DNA of 64,000 bases, taken from the NCBI RefSeq assembly GCF_008180445.1, contig NZ_VTER01000006.1:248001-312000 (forward strand). The letters run 5' to 3'. The position numbers and the translations under genes were made by a program. Under the pieces are notes generated by a model, which worked only from the letters and a program-made list of their open reading frames with translations, did no database searches and had not been told where the DNA came from. Positions 1-8,098 of the stretch are shown here, piece by piece. The first letter of the stretch is position 1; each line of letters begins with the position of its first letter. Origin of the DNA: Bacillus_AB infantis_B. Lineage in GTDB: Bacteria > Bacillota > Bacilli > Bacillales > Cytobacillaceae.

Positions 1-351
1 ACAAAAATGCCCGGCTTTTTAGCCGGAAGGGAAAATCCTTAACAGAAGGATAAGGGAGGTATTCATTTGCTTGCCCGCCTCTATATCCCGTTAGCAAAGA
101 TAAAGAGTCCGGGCCTTATTAAAAAGGGGAAAAGCAGGCGGCCTGCAGCCGCATGATCATTGCTGCGGGAAGATATGCAAAAATTATGACCCTTTTAAGA
201 CCAAGCCAGGAATATGAAAAAATATAATCTTAACTGATCCAAATTCCTTTTCTTTTCGTTATTTTTTCATAAGCGGGCAGATTGGATTTACTTCCTGCAC
301 AGCACTTTCCGATATAATAATTGAGCTAACCTGAAAAGAAGGAGGAATACG
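1..351. other. Intergenic region before the sigma factor gene
   Basis: No convincing gene is visible. A strong local hairpin, CCGGCT-TTTT-AGCCGG, lies at about 11-26; on the minus strand it is followed by a T-rich stretch running off the window edge, so it could terminate a minus-strand transcript. GCCCGG at 9-14 can also pair with CCGGGC at 110-115, so a folded RNA of roughly 110 nt is possible, but I recognise no known RNA family. A TATAAT at 313-318 sits just upstream of the sigma factor gene and probably belongs to its promoter; no good -35 is visible. Confidence 0.4.
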
Positions 352-912
352 ATGAGCAGAAGCAATGACAGCTTGCTTTATGAAAAGATACTTCAAAAAG
401 ATAAGCAGGCACTAGAGGATCTGTATGACAAATACGAGAAAATCCTATTCTCTTTCTTATATAAAATGACAGAAGACAGAGATTTGTCAGAGGAAGCCCT
501 TCAAGAAGTGTTCTTAAAGATCTGGCGAGGCAAGGGACATTATACCGAAGACAAAGGAAAATTCAGTTCATGGCTGTTTACAATGGCGCGCAATACAGCT
601 ATTGATATCATCCGGAAAAAGGAGAAGGGTCCTGTTCCTATTGACGAAATTCAGCCGGCCGCCAGCCTGGAAAGCTCGGCGGAAGAGCAGACAGAGTGGA
701 AAGAAGAAAGAATGAAGGTACATAGTGCAGTCTCAAAATTGTCTGAAGACCAAAAAGGGATTATTGATCTTATTTATTTTAAAGGTTTCACACAGCAGAA
801 AATTTCTGAATCCTGCAATATTCCACTTGGAACTGTCAAAAGCAGGGCAAGGCTGGCACTAAAGAATCTCCGAAAATTTCTTGATGCTGCTGAAGGGAGG
901 GAGAAGGCATGA
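352..912 (+). CDS. ECF/SigK-like RNA polymerase sigma factor
   Basis: A 186-aa sigma-70 family factor made only of regions 2 and 4. Region 2 (about residues 25-95) has the core-binding DLSEEALQEVFLKIW segment; region 4 (about 125-175) has the -35 recognition helix-turn-helix with GTVKSRARLALKNL. The start follows a strong AGAAGGAGG site. The stop overlaps the next start as ATGA, so it is translationally coupled to the anti-sigma gene. By analogy with SigK/RskA-type pairs it should be held inactive by that partner and released by an envelope signal. The surface protein and sortase downstream are plausible targets, but this is inferred from position only. Confidence 0.93.
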   Translation: MSRSNDSLLYEKILQKDKQALEDLYDKYEKILFSFLYKMTEDRDLSEEALQEVFLKIWRGKGHYTEDKGKFSSWLFTMARNTAIDIIRKKEKGPVPIDEIQPAASLESSAEEQTEWKEERMKVHSAVSKLSEDQKGIIDLIYFKGFTQQKISESCNIPLGTVKSRARLALKNLRKFLDAAEGREKA

Positions 913-1640
913 ACAAAGATTATTGCGAACTATCAATTGACTACTTTAATGGCACACTCTCACAGGAAGAAAAACAGGCATTCGAACAGCATCTGCTGAC
1001 TTGCGAAGAATGCAGGGCAGAAATGGAGGATCTGAAAATGCTATCCGGCCATCTTCCCTTCCTGTCAGAGGAAGTCCAGCCTCCAAAGGGCATGAAAGAC
1101 CGTATATTTAAAGAAATTTTCCAAGGTGAAGAAAAGCAGGCAGCAGTTAAGGAAGATAAAGTTGATGAGCCGGCAGGGCTGACTGCAAAACAGAAGAGAA
1201 AATGGCAAATGCCAGCATTAGCTGCGGCACTCCTTCTATCTGTCATTGGAAATGGCTATGCATTAATAAAGCTCTCCGAGAAAGAGCCTGAACATAGGGC
1301 GGAAGAAAAAATCTCCTCTATTGCCCTTCAGCCTGGGGAAAACTTTGACGGCAATGCTGAAGCCTATCTCATACAGGAAAGTAATGGCTTAAAAGTCATA
1401 GTTAATGCAGTCGGGCTAGAACAGACTGAGGGAGAACAAGTATACCAGGTGTGGCTGATCAAAGGCGGCAATCCTGTACCAGCAGGTTCATTTAAACCAG
1501 ACAGCACCAGTGAAGGTACGGCCTTCTATCAAGCAGCAGACAGCATGAGTGAAAACTGGGATACCATAGCAGTGACATTGGAGCCAAGAGCAGGCAACTC
1601 CCTGCCAGAGGGGCAGATCGTCTTAAGCTCTGAATTATAG
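909..1640 (+). CDS. RskA-like anti-sigma factor (zinc finger, one TM)
   Basis: A 243-aa membrane anti-sigma factor. The N-terminal cytoplasmic part carries an HxxxCxxC zinc-finger motif (H28, C32, C35) typical of anti-sigma domains that clamp ECF sigma factors. A single membrane helix lies at about 101-120. The C-terminal extracytoplasmic part (about 130-243), with the YQVWLIKGG segment, matches the RskA/anti-sigma-K domain. It is coupled to the sigma gene by a 4-nt overlap and followed by a terminator. The likely role is to hold the sigma factor at the membrane until an envelope stress triggers release. Confidence 0.9.
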   Translation: MNKDYCELSIDYFNGTLSQEEKQAFEQHLLTCEECRAEMEDLKMLSGHLPFLSEEVQPPKGMKDRIFKEIFQGEEKQAAVKEDKVDEPAGLTAKQKRKWQMPALAAALLLSVIGNGYALIKLSEKEPEHRAEEKISSIALQPGENFDGNAEAYLIQESNGLKVIVNAVGLEQTEGEQVYQVWLIKGGNPVPAGSFKPDSTSEGTAFYQAADSMSENWDTIAVTLEPRAGNSLPEGQIVLSSEL

Positions 1641-1644
1641 CAAT

Positions 1645-1682
1645 AAAAGGCCGGCTTTCCGAATAGGGAGCCGGCTTTCTTT
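1645..1682 (+). terminator. Terminator after the sigma/anti-sigma pair
   Basis: AAAGGCCGGCTTTCC and GGGAGCCGGCTTTC form a GC-rich stem followed by a short T run. It separates the regulatory pair from the surface-protein gene. Confidence 0.8.
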
Positions 1683-1877
1683 ATATGCCGGTGGGCAGGT
1701 TGAAGCATCCGGCTTCTTAGATAGAAATGAAGTGTAAATGGCTCTATAAAAACTTCCTGCATGTTTTCATATTGAGAAAATATGAAAAAATGTCTCTATA
1801 ATGTGATCCAAAAGAAAATCCGCTGCGTTTAGTAGATGTAATCAAAAAAATAACTTATGAAAAGGAGAGTGCATCAC

Positions 1878-3221
1878 ATGAATTTGAAACAAAACCTGAA
1901 AAAAATGATTATTCCTGTACTGGGGCTTTCACTTTTATTCCCTTCTGCAGGATCTGCCGCAGAACAGACCCCAACGGTAAAAACACCAGCAGCCGATCTA
2001 AGGGCAACGCTTGATCAGCTTTTATCAGAGCATTATATCCTTGCCGTTTCGTCCATGACCAAATCATTTGAAGGTGCCAAGGATGCGGAAGCACTTACAA
2101 AAGCGCTTGACCAGAATGCACTCGACATGACACCGGCAATTGACTCCATATACGGTGAGGAAGGAGCTGCTGAGTTTGAAAGGATTTTCCGGGGACATAA
2201 CGGCTATGCAGACACCTTCGTGCAAGCAGCTAAGAATAATGATGAAGCTGCCAGACAGGAAGCAGAAAAAGAAGTGGACGAATTTGTTGTAGAGTTTTCC
2301 ACCTTCCTACGCAAGGCAACAGAAGGGAAGCTGCCGGCAGAAGCCGCTGCAAAAGCAGTCAGCCTCCACGAAGACCAAGTCATTCAAACCTTTGATCATT
2401 ATGTTGAGGGTGAATACGAGGAAGCATACAAAAGCTTCCGTGAAGGGTACAAGCATATGTTCTCCATCAGCAAAGCACTTTCATCAGCCATCACAGCTCA
2501 AATGCCGGAAAAGTTTGCAAATTCTTCTTCTGACACGCCAGCGGCCGATTTGAGGTCAGCCCTTAATAGCCTCGCTTCCGAACACTTTGCATTGGCAGTC
2601 ATGGGAATGGAAAAAGGATACGCTCAGTCAGAGGATTATGATTTCATCACTTGGGCAGAAAATGCCAACACTGCAGACTTCAAGGCGGCCATAGGCAGCA
2701 TTTACGGTGAAGCTGGTGCACAGCAGTTTGAAAAAGTTTGGCAGACTGACCACATTAATGCCCAGGGCAAAATTGCAGCAGCAGAGCTTGAAGGAGATAA
2801 AGAAGCTGCCGAAGCTGCCAGGGCACTGCTTGACAAATTTGCAAAAGATTTCGGCGGATTCCTCGGTGCGGCAACAGACGGCAATCTTCCTGCAGCTGAT
2901 GCTGAAGCGGCTGTAAAAGCCCATGAAAACCAGGTCCTCTTGGCTTTTGACCAATATAAAGCCGGCAATTATGAGGAGTCTGCAGGAACTTTCCGTGAAG
3001 GATTTGCTGCTATGTTCACGATCGGGGAAGTACTGGGAAATGCAATTGTCACACAGATGCCTGAGAAATTTGCAGGAACAGCCATGCCGGAATCAATGCC
3101 TAAAACAGGCTTCGGAGGAGCAAGCAGTCCTGTGGATTCAGCTTCGGTTCTGTGGATTGCACTTGGTGCGATGCTTGCAGCCGGAGGAGTATATTCTCTC
3201 AGAAAAAAGGCAGTAAAATAA
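1878..3221 (+). CDS. Sortase-anchored surface protein with a duplicated helical domain
   Basis: A 447-aa secreted protein. The ATG at 1878 is chosen because AAAGGAGAG lies just upstream; an upstream in-frame ATG at 1857 lacks a site. There is an N-terminal signal peptide (to about residue 26). Two homologous alpha-helical domains follow (about 30-215 and 220-405), both opening with TPAADLR and ending QMPEKF. Each has a conserved SEH, a second His and an (L/A)HE(D/N)Q motif. At the C-terminus an MPKTG sorting motif (407-411), a hydrophobic stretch and an RKK tail mark it for covalent wall attachment. The sortase immediately downstream is the obvious enzyme. The domain's function is unknown; some databases may label such proteins as amine oxidase-like, but I see no basis for that here. 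Confidence 0.85.
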   Translation: MNLKQNLKKMIIPVLGLSLLFPSAGSAAEQTPTVKTPAADLRATLDQLLSEHYILAVSSMTKSFEGAKDAEALTKALDQNALDMTPAIDSIYGEEGAAEFERIFRGHNGYADTFVQAAKNNDEAARQEAEKEVDEFVVEFSTFLRKATEGKLPAEAAAKAVSLHEDQVIQTFDHYVEGEYEEAYKSFREGYKHMFSISKALSSAITAQMPEKFANSSSDTPAADLRSALNSLASEHFALAVMGMEKGYAQSEDYDFITWAENANTADFKAAIGSIYGEAGAQQFEKVWQTDHINAQGKIAAAELEGDKEAAEAARALLDKFAKDFGGFLGAATDGNLPAADAEAAVKAHENQVLLAFDQYKAGNYEESAGTFREGFAAMFTIGEVLGNAIVTQMPEKFAGTAMPESMPKTGFGGASSPVDSASVLWIALGAMLAAGGVYSLRKKAVK

Positions 3222-3293
3222 TTGCAGCAAAATTGGGAAGGGCTTTGGTCTCTTCCCGGTTTTGATTTAACAGCAGGGCAGGGAGGTGAAGCC

Positions 3294-4217
3294 ATGAAAA
3301 AACCGGCCGTATTGCTTGCCGGCAGCCTGATCTGTTTTATCATCGGAGGCTTTAGCAATAAGGACAGCAATGAATTGGAGAATCCCCCGATTATTAAACA
3401 AAAGCAGGAGCAGTCTATAAAAAAGGCTGAGATTAAAGAAGAATTCCATATTGTCGAAAAGAAAGCTGAAACCAAGGAAATTAAGGATCTGAAAGGAATA
3501 GTACCCGTATCATTAAAAATCCCTTCTCTGGGAATCGAGGCACCGGTCGGCAAGGCAGGCGTCCTGGAGAATGGCGCAATGGGGGTTCCTGATGACAACG
3601 AATCCGCCGGATGGTTCGAACCGGGAATAAAACCTGGAGAAAAAGGAAGCAGTGTCATAGCTGGGCATGTAGACAGTAAAGCAGGACCCGCAGTTTTTTT
3701 CTATTTAAAAGATCTTGTAAAAGGGGATGCAGTGATTGTAACAGCACAGGATGGACTAAGCTATACGTTTGAGGTTCAGCAATTAAAAAGCTATCCTTAT
3801 GACCGCGCACCCATCAGCGAAGTGTTTGGTCCTTCAGACGAACGGAGGCTTAACCTTATAACGTGCACAGGTACTTACAATCGTAAAACAAACACGCATG
3901 AAGAAAGGCTTGTTGTTTACACAGTACTTAAGTCAGGACAGGAAGACAAAGCAGAAACCTTGGTAGTACCGCCACCGCCTGAACATGTAAAAATAAGCGG
4001 GGGCCTGCTTACCTGGCATGCAGTCAGAAGCGGTGAGATTTCCGGATACCGCATTTACAGCAGCACAGAAAATGGATACTTCTTCCATACAGCCAGTATT
4101 TCGTCCCATGAAAGAAAGAGTTTGGTTATTGATAATGAAAAAGCAACATCCTTCTATATTACAGCAGTCAGCTCATCCGGCAATGAATCTAAACCTTCCG
4201 AGATTATCACAAAATAG
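3294..4217 (+). CDS. Class F-type sortase with a C-terminal FN3-like domain
   Basis: A 307-aa membrane-anchored transpeptidase. The start at 3294 has GGGAGGTGA upstream; the open frame extends to 3222 but without a site. After an N-terminal membrane helix, the sortase barrel spans about residues 65-212. The catalytic triad is visible: His125 (GHVDS), Cys191 (LITCTG) and Arg205 (EERLVVY). The VIAGHVDS and LNLITCTG contexts resemble class F/D enzymes. Residues about 227-305 look like a fibronectin type III fold (LLTWHAV, GYRIYSS, YITAVSSSGNES), an unusual tail for a sortase that could act as a wall- or substrate-binding spacer. It is placed directly after its likely substrate. Confidence 0.9.
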   Translation: MKKPAVLLAGSLICFIIGGFSNKDSNELENPPIIKQKQEQSIKKAEIKEEFHIVEKKAETKEIKDLKGIVPVSLKIPSLGIEAPVGKAGVLENGAMGVPDDNESAGWFEPGIKPGEKGSSVIAGHVDSKAGPAVFFYLKDLVKGDAVIVTAQDGLSYTFEVQQLKSYPYDRAPISEVFGPSDERRLNLITCTGTYNRKTNTHEERLVVYTVLKSGQEDKAETLVVPPPPEHVKISGGLLTWHAVRSGEISGYRIYSSTENGYFFHTASISSHERKSLVIDNEKATSFYITAVSSSGNESKPSEIITK

Positions 4218-4319
4218 TATCCATTCAGTGTATATCTTGATACTTTCTTATCAGATGTTAGTTTTTCAGCGAATCAGGGAATAAATGAACGAAAGATTTT
4301 ATTCCTGGGAGAGATTATA

Positions 4320-5042
4320 ATGGCAGAAACAGCAGAGAAAAACCTGTCTGAGCGCTTTGAAGCCGCGTTCAATCGTATTCACAAAGCATTAAAGCAATCA
4401 GTTAAAAACGCGCGCACCGACAAATTCCATAAGCTGGTCGATTTGGGGAAAAGCCATTCACTTGTAAGAAGTTACGAGGTTGATCTTTTCCAATTCGCCA
4501 AGCTGAGAAACGCAATCGTACATGAAAAAATAGATCTTGGCTATTATATTGCAGAGCCTCATCTGGAAACAGTTGAAAAGATCGAAAAAATTGCCGATTA
4601 TTTTGAAAAGCCTAAAACTGCAATCTCGGTAGCAGCCAAGCCGGTCTTTTATTTTTATGAAGAAGGGAAGCTTTCAGATGTGCTTTCTGTCATCAATAGT
4701 TTCTCGCATTCACAATTCCCGATTTATAACGAAAAAGAAGAATACAGCTGGCTCCTTACCTCAGCTGAAATCGTCAAGTGGATGTCTGAGCACTTCTCTG
4801 AGGATACTGTCAGCCTAAAAGAAGTGAAAATCAAGGAACTCTATAACAAGAAATTCAAGCATCAAATCGCATTTGCTCCAGCAGATTCAGATATCTTTGA
4901 AATTGAAAATATGTTCGAGGATCATCATGCAAAGAATGAAAAGCTGGAAGGGATCATTGTTACAGAGCATGGCGGATATAATGAAAAACCGCAAGGCTTC
5001 ATTACTTCCTGGGATCTCCTTGAAGTGGATTCATTTGAATGA
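4320..5042 (+). CDS. CBS-domain protein with an N-terminal HEPN-like helical region
   Basis: A 240-aa cytosolic protein. The N-terminal 90 residues are helical and contain LRNAIVHEKID, which resembles the RxxxxH-type core of HEPN/DUF86-like domains. Residues about 105-240 look like a CBS pair: FPIYNEKEEYSWLLTSAEIVKW is the first repeat and GIIVTEHGGYNEKPQGFITSWDLLE the second. CBS pairs usually bind adenosyl ligands. It starts after GGGAGAG and is followed by a terminator, so it is probably monocistronic. The precise role is unknown. Confidence 0.72.
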   Translation: MAETAEKNLSERFEAAFNRIHKALKQSVKNARTDKFHKLVDLGKSHSLVRSYEVDLFQFAKLRNAIVHEKIDLGYYIAEPHLETVEKIEKIADYFEKPKTAISVAAKPVFYFYEEGKLSDVLSVINSFSHSQFPIYNEKEEYSWLLTSAEIVKWMSEHFSEDTVSLKEVKIKELYNKKFKHQIAFAPADSDIFEIENMFEDHHAKNEKLEGIIVTEHGGYNEKPQGFITSWDLLEVDSFE

Positions 5043-5043
5043 G

Positions 5044-5081
5044 GAAAGAACGGGCTCCTAAATAGCCCGTTCTTTATTTTT
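5044..5081 (+). terminator. Terminator after the CBS protein
   Basis: AAAGAACGGGCT and AGCCCGTTCTTT pair perfectly and are followed by T-rich sequence. Confidence 0.9.
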
Positions 5082-5157
5082 GTAAAAATTAGTACCAGAT
5101 ACTAATAATTGGTGTTAAAATAATGATTAATCGTGTCATTAAGGGAGGGACAGCAGG

Positions 5158-5769
5158 ATGTATAATTTTTTTGCCCGGCTGGCTATTACGGTTTTTAAAT
5201 CAAGAGGGAAGTTTATTATAGAAGGCAAGGAAAATCTGCCGGATGAAAAAGGGTATGTGATTGCCTGTACACACAGGAGCTGGGTCGATGTAGTCGCACT
5301 GGGTGCAGGAGTTTTCCCGGAGCAGATTCACTTTATGGCCAAAAAAGAATTGTTTGAGAAGAATTTGGCAGGCAGGTTTCTAACCAGCATAAATGCTTTT
5401 CCTGTTAATAGGGAAAACCCTGGCACAAGCACCTTGAAGATCCCTCTCCAGCTCCTGAGAAAAGGGAAGACAGTCGGGATTTTCCCATCAGGCACAAGGT
5501 CGAGCGAAGAGGCATCCCTGAAAAGGGGGGCTGTCACAATTGCAAGCATGGCAAAGACGGTGATCGTGCCTGCTGCCTTTTATGGACCTGAAAGCGTCAA
5601 GGCACTGCTGTCAGGCAAGCCCATCCTGCTTAAAATCGGGCAGCCCATCGATCTGAGCAGCAGCAAAAAAGATAAAGATGAACTTTCAAAAATCACGGTG
5701 CAGCTTTCTGAAACGATGCTGGCTTTGGAAGAAGAGCTCAAATCTGATAAAATAAGCAGCCGGAAATGA
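5158..5769 (+). CDS. plsC: 1-acyl-sn-glycerol-3-phosphate acyltransferase
   Basis: A 203-aa membrane-associated acyltransferase that adds the second acyl chain to lysophosphatidic acid, giving phosphatidic acid. It carries the catalytic HX4D motif as HRSWVD (about residues 41-46) and the substrate-binding FPSGTRS segment (about 106-112), in the standard order for PlsC. Length fits the short Bacillus form. It starts with ATG after AAGGGAGGGA. Convergent with the next gene, sharing a perfect hairpin between them. Confidence 0.9.
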   Translation: MYNFFARLAITVFKSRGKFIIEGKENLPDEKGYVIACTHRSWVDVVALGAGVFPEQIHFMAKKELFEKNLAGRFLTSINAFPVNRENPGTSTLKIPLQLLRKGKTVGIFPSGTRSSEEASLKRGAVTIASMAKTVIVPAAFYGPESVKALLSGKPILLKIGQPIDLSSSKKDKDELSKITVQLSETMLALEEELKSDKISSRK

Positions 5770-5780
5770 TTTCCGGCTGC
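5756..5780. terminator. Bidirectional hairpin between plsC and the HAD gene
   Basis: GCAGCCGGAAA-TGA-TTTCCGGCTGC is a perfect 11-bp stem at the convergent ends of plsC (+) and the HAD phosphatase (-). It overlaps the plsC stop codon. Confidence 0.8.
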
Positions 5781-5784
5781 AGAT

Positions 5785-6570
5785 TCAATTTACAATTCCA
5801 AGCTCTCTCAGCCCGTTAAATATGCCAGAATCAGTCACAGCGGTCGTCTTTTTGTCTGCATACCCAAACAGGTCTGGATGTGAATTACCCATTGCGATTC
5901 CTATTCCGGCATATTTCAGCATTTCTTTATCATTCATCCCGTCGCCAAAAGCGATAGAGGCCTCCCGGGGGATGCCAAGCTCTTTCAAAATGACCTCCAG
6001 GGCATAACCTTTATTGACTGTATCGCGGATCACGTCATAACAGTCACGCATTCCATCAACATTAACCTGGGAAAGATGAATTCCATCCTTTTCATAAAGG
6101 TGCTGTTCACCTTCTTTGAGTGAGAGTACTGTCATTCCAAGGATCTGATTGAAGTGCTCAGGCTTAATCAGCGCGTTTTTGTTAAGATGAAACTTAGCGA
6201 GGAAGTCTTTCATCTTGCCGGCATCTTTATCGGTCAATAAGTTCTGTTCACTCGAATAAAGCACAGCCTCATGCTTATGCTCTTTTGCCGTTTGCAGATA
6301 TTCTTTGATCACTTGCCGGTCCATCGGCTTATCCAGGACCGTTTTGCCTTTGTGGATGGCAAATGCCCCATTATATCCGATAAAAGATGAAATGTTCAGC
6401 TCTTTTCCGATTTCTGCTATTTCATGCAGGGGCCTGCCGGTGGCAAGGAACACTTCGATGCCTTTTTCTTTTGCCTGTGCGACTGCCTGCCTGGTCGATT
6501 CCTGTATGGTATCATCAGGACGCAGGATGGTGCCGTCAATATCCAAAAAGATAATCTGATAAGCTGTCAT
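5785..6570 (-). CDS. Cof-type HAD-IIB sugar-phosphatase-like hydrolase
   Basis: A 261-aa HAD superfamily phosphatase. Motif I is FLDIDGTIL near the N-terminus, with the catalytic Asp pair. Motif II is FLATGRP, with GYNGA following it as in Cof proteins. Motif IV is AFGDGMNDKEML near the C-terminus. The C2-type cap in the middle fits the HAD-IIB subfamily, whose members hydrolyse small phosphorylated sugars or cofactors. The substrate cannot be deduced. Confidence 0.9.
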   Translation of the reverse strand: MTAYQIIFLDIDGTILRPDDTIQESTRQAVAQAKEKGIEVFLATGRPLHEIAEIGKELNISSFIGYNGAFAIHKGKTVLDKPMDRQVIKEYLQTAKEHKHEAVLYSSEQNLLTDKDAGKMKDFLAKFHLNKNALIKPEHFNQILGMTVLSLKEGEQHLYEKDGIHLSQVNVDGMRDCYDVIRDTVNKGYALEVILKELGIPREASIAFGDGMNDKEMLKYAGIGIAMGNSHPDLFGYADKKTTAVTDSGIFNGLRELGIVN

Positions 6571-6650
6571 GTCAATACTCCTTGTGGCTGGTTATTTAAT
6601 GGGGATTCTAGCACAAATAAGGGGAGAAATCCATTATTCCGGCAGACATC

Positions 6651-6682
6651 AAAAAGCGCAGGCTCCAGCCCGCGCTTTTTGC
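6651..6682 (-). terminator. Terminator of the first micro-ORF
   Basis: On the minus strand, AAAAAGCGC..GGCT and AGCC..GCGCTTTTT form a stem just after the 37-aa ORF, ending in a T run. It supports that tiny ORF as an independent transcription unit. Confidence 0.8.
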
Positions 6683-6685
6683 TCC

Positions 6686-6799
6686 TTACCGGATAATCAT
6701 ATAGCGCCCATAAAACTGCGGACCCTTAGACCGGTAAGCAAAATGGGTCTTTCCCTCAATGCCAAACGATAAACGTGAAGTCGCTGTTAACCGAATCAT
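6686..6799 (-). CDS. 37-aa protein, paralog of the next small ORF
   Basis: A complete ORF too short for usual gene calling. It starts ATG at 6799 after a clear AGGAGG site and ends TAA, followed at once by its own terminator. The product begins MIRLTATSRLSFG and ends in GRYMIIR; it is basic and has no signal peptide. The neighbouring 34-aa ORF shares the M-x-R-x-TATSRL-x-FG start and similar DNA upstream (GGAGGACTGGTATCGATG versus GGAGGGACTGGAAGCGATG), so the two are duplicates. I do not recognise the family. Confidence 0.65.
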   Translation of the reverse strand: MIRLTATSRLSFGIEGKTHFAYRSKGPQFYGRYMIIR

Positions 6800-6892
6800 C
6801 GATACCAGTCCTCCTGATTAGTTTTGGCCTGGCCCCCATAGAATGGAGGCAGGGGAGTAAAAGATAAAATCAGCGGAAAAATGGCCGTTAAC

Positions 6893-6932
6893 GAGAAAAA
6901 GCGCCAATTCCTTGAATAGGCGCTTTTTCTCA
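6893..6932. terminator. Hairpin after the second micro-ORF
   Basis: GAGAAAAAGCGCC and GGCGCTTTTTCTC form a perfect stem around an ATTCCTTGAATA loop. On the minus strand it lies about 50 nt beyond the 34-aa ORF; its symmetry allows termination in either direction. Confidence 0.8.
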
Positions 6933-6980
6933 ATCCTCCGAAAGGATCATGGAAACCAGATAACGGGGCCTAATCGATGT

Positions 6981-7085
6981 TTACGTATATCGATTCAGGA
7001 CAAGTGTCCCAATTGACCTGTCTGTAAAGGTTTCCTCTTGTGCAGCGCCAAATACCAATCTTGAAGTCGCTGTTATGCGATACAT
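6981..7085 (-). CDS. 34-aa protein, paralog of the adjacent small ORF
   Basis: It starts ATG at 7085 after AGGAGGGA and ends TAA. The product begins MYRITATSRLVFG, matching the first 13 residues of the 37-aa ORF at 6686-6799 almost throughout; the C-terminal half has diverged. A candidate promoter and a following terminator frame it. Conservation between two copies, including the ribosome site, argues that both are translated. Function unknown. Confidence 0.62.
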   Translation of the reverse strand: MYRITATSRLVFGAAQEETFTDRSIGTLVLNRYT

Positions 7086-7123
7086 CGCTTCCAGTCCCTC
7101 CTATAATATTTTGGCTTGCACTA

Positions 7124-7151
7124 TTTATATACCACCTTGTGATGGCATCAA
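7124..7151 (-). promoter_or_regulatory. Promoter candidate for the 34-aa ORF
   Basis: Read on the minus strand: TTGATG (7151-7146), a 16-bp spacer and TATAAA (7129-7124). This is a reasonable SigA-type promoter about 40 bp ahead of the start codon at 7085. Confidence 0.5.
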
Positions 7152-7181
7152 ACATCTTATTGAAAAGACTGTTAGTGTACC

Positions 7182-7236
7182 TTGTTGATTTTGGGCTGCA
7201 TTTCAGCACAGCTGAAATGCAGCCCAAAATCAACAA
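7182..7236. repeat. Perfect 26-bp inverted repeat with a 3-nt loop
   Basis: TTGTTGATTTTGGGCTGCAT..GC and its exact complement flank a three-base ACA loop. It lies between two divergent units (the micro-ORFs on the minus strand and the preQ1/queC unit on the plus strand). There is no T run, so it is not a standard terminator. Confidence 0.85.
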
Positions 7237-7352
7237 CAATGTTTAACAAAGCCATTAAAAATAGAGAATCAAACTTTCATAGACACATATATTTGTGGTA
7301 GAATGAAATCTGTCATTTTCGACAACTGTATAAAATCCGTTCCTGAAACGGT

Positions 7353-7386
7353 AGAGGTTCTAGCTACCCTCTCAAAAAAACTAAGG
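7353..7386 (+). ncRNA. preQ1-I riboswitch
   Basis: AGAGGTTCTAGCTA-CCCTCT followed by the A-rich tail AAAAAAACTAAGG matches the very small preQ1 class I aptamer: stem P1 plus the tail that forms the H-type pseudoknot. It sits upstream of queC and a terminator, so preQ1 binding should switch off queuosine precursor synthesis. Confidence 0.92.
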
Positions 7387-7420
7387 AAAACAGCACCGCT
7401 TTCTTAGTGGTGCTGTTTTT
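7387..7420 (+). terminator. preQ1 riboswitch expression-platform terminator
   Basis: AAAACAGCACC and GGTGCTGTTTTT form a strong stem with a T run between the aptamer and the queC ribosome site (AAAGGAG). Confidence 0.9.
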
Positions 7421-7440
7421 CTGTTAAAGGAGATAAAAAC

Positions 7441-8097
7441 GTGAAAAACGAAAAAGCAATCGTCGTATTCAGCGGCGGCCAGGACAGCACAACCTGCCTT
7501 TTTTGGGCAAAGAATAACTTTAAAGAGGTGGAGGCAGTCACCTTCGATTATGGACAAAGGCATATCGCCGAGCTGGATAGCGCCAGAAGAATTGCAGCTG
7601 ACCTAGCTATAAAGCATCATGTCCTTGACATGAGCCTTTTAAATCAGCTGGCGCCAAACGCTTTGACAAGGAAGGATATCAAGGTAGAGGAGAAAGAAGG
7701 TGAGCTTCCATCAACCTTCGTCCCAGGCCGGAACCTGCTGTTTTTATCTTTTGCAGGTGTGCTTGCCAGCCAGGTTGCAGCGAAGCATATCATTACAGGA
7801 GTATGCGAAACGGATTTCAGCGGCTATCCCGACTGCCGCGACCAGTTTGTAAAATCGCTTAATGTCACATTGAATCTTTCAATGGACAGTCAATTTGTCA
7901 TTCACACACCGCTCATGTGGCTGAATAAAGCGGAAACATGGAAGCTGGCTGACGAGCTGGGGGCGCTTGATTATGTAAGAGAGCAGACTCTGACTTGCTA
8001 TGAAGGCATCATTGCGGACGGCTGCGGGGAATGTCCTGCCTGCAGGCTGCGCAAGCGGGGACTGGAAGACTATCTTGCTGAAAGGCAGGGAGTCTGA
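7441..8097 (+). CDS. queC: 7-cyano-7-deazaguanine synthase
   Basis: A 218-aa cytosolic enzyme that converts 7-carboxy-7-deazaguanine to preQ0, the third step of the queuosine precursor pathway. It starts at GTG 7441 after AAAGGAG. The ATP pyrophosphatase P-loop is FSGGQDSTT near the N-terminus, and the zinc site is visible as the C-terminal CGECPACRLR. Lies first in the queC-queD-queE operon, one base before queD, under the preQ1 riboswitch. Confidence 0.96.
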   Translation: MKNEKAIVVFSGGQDSTTCLFWAKNNFKEVEAVTFDYGQRHIAELDSARRIAADLAIKHHVLDMSLLNQLAPNALTRKDIKVEEKEGELPSTFVPGRNLLFLSFAGVLASQVAAKHIITGVCETDFSGYPDCRDQFVKSLNVTLNLSMDSQFVIHTPLMWLNKAETWKLADELGALDYVREQTLTCYEGIIADGCGECPACRLRKRGLEDYLAERQGV

Positions 8098-8098
8098 T

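Noticed and set aside
1..120. Possible structured RNA at the left edge
   Set aside because: Complementary ends exist, but no known family could be matched and the region is cut by the window edge; recorded only as intergenic sequence.
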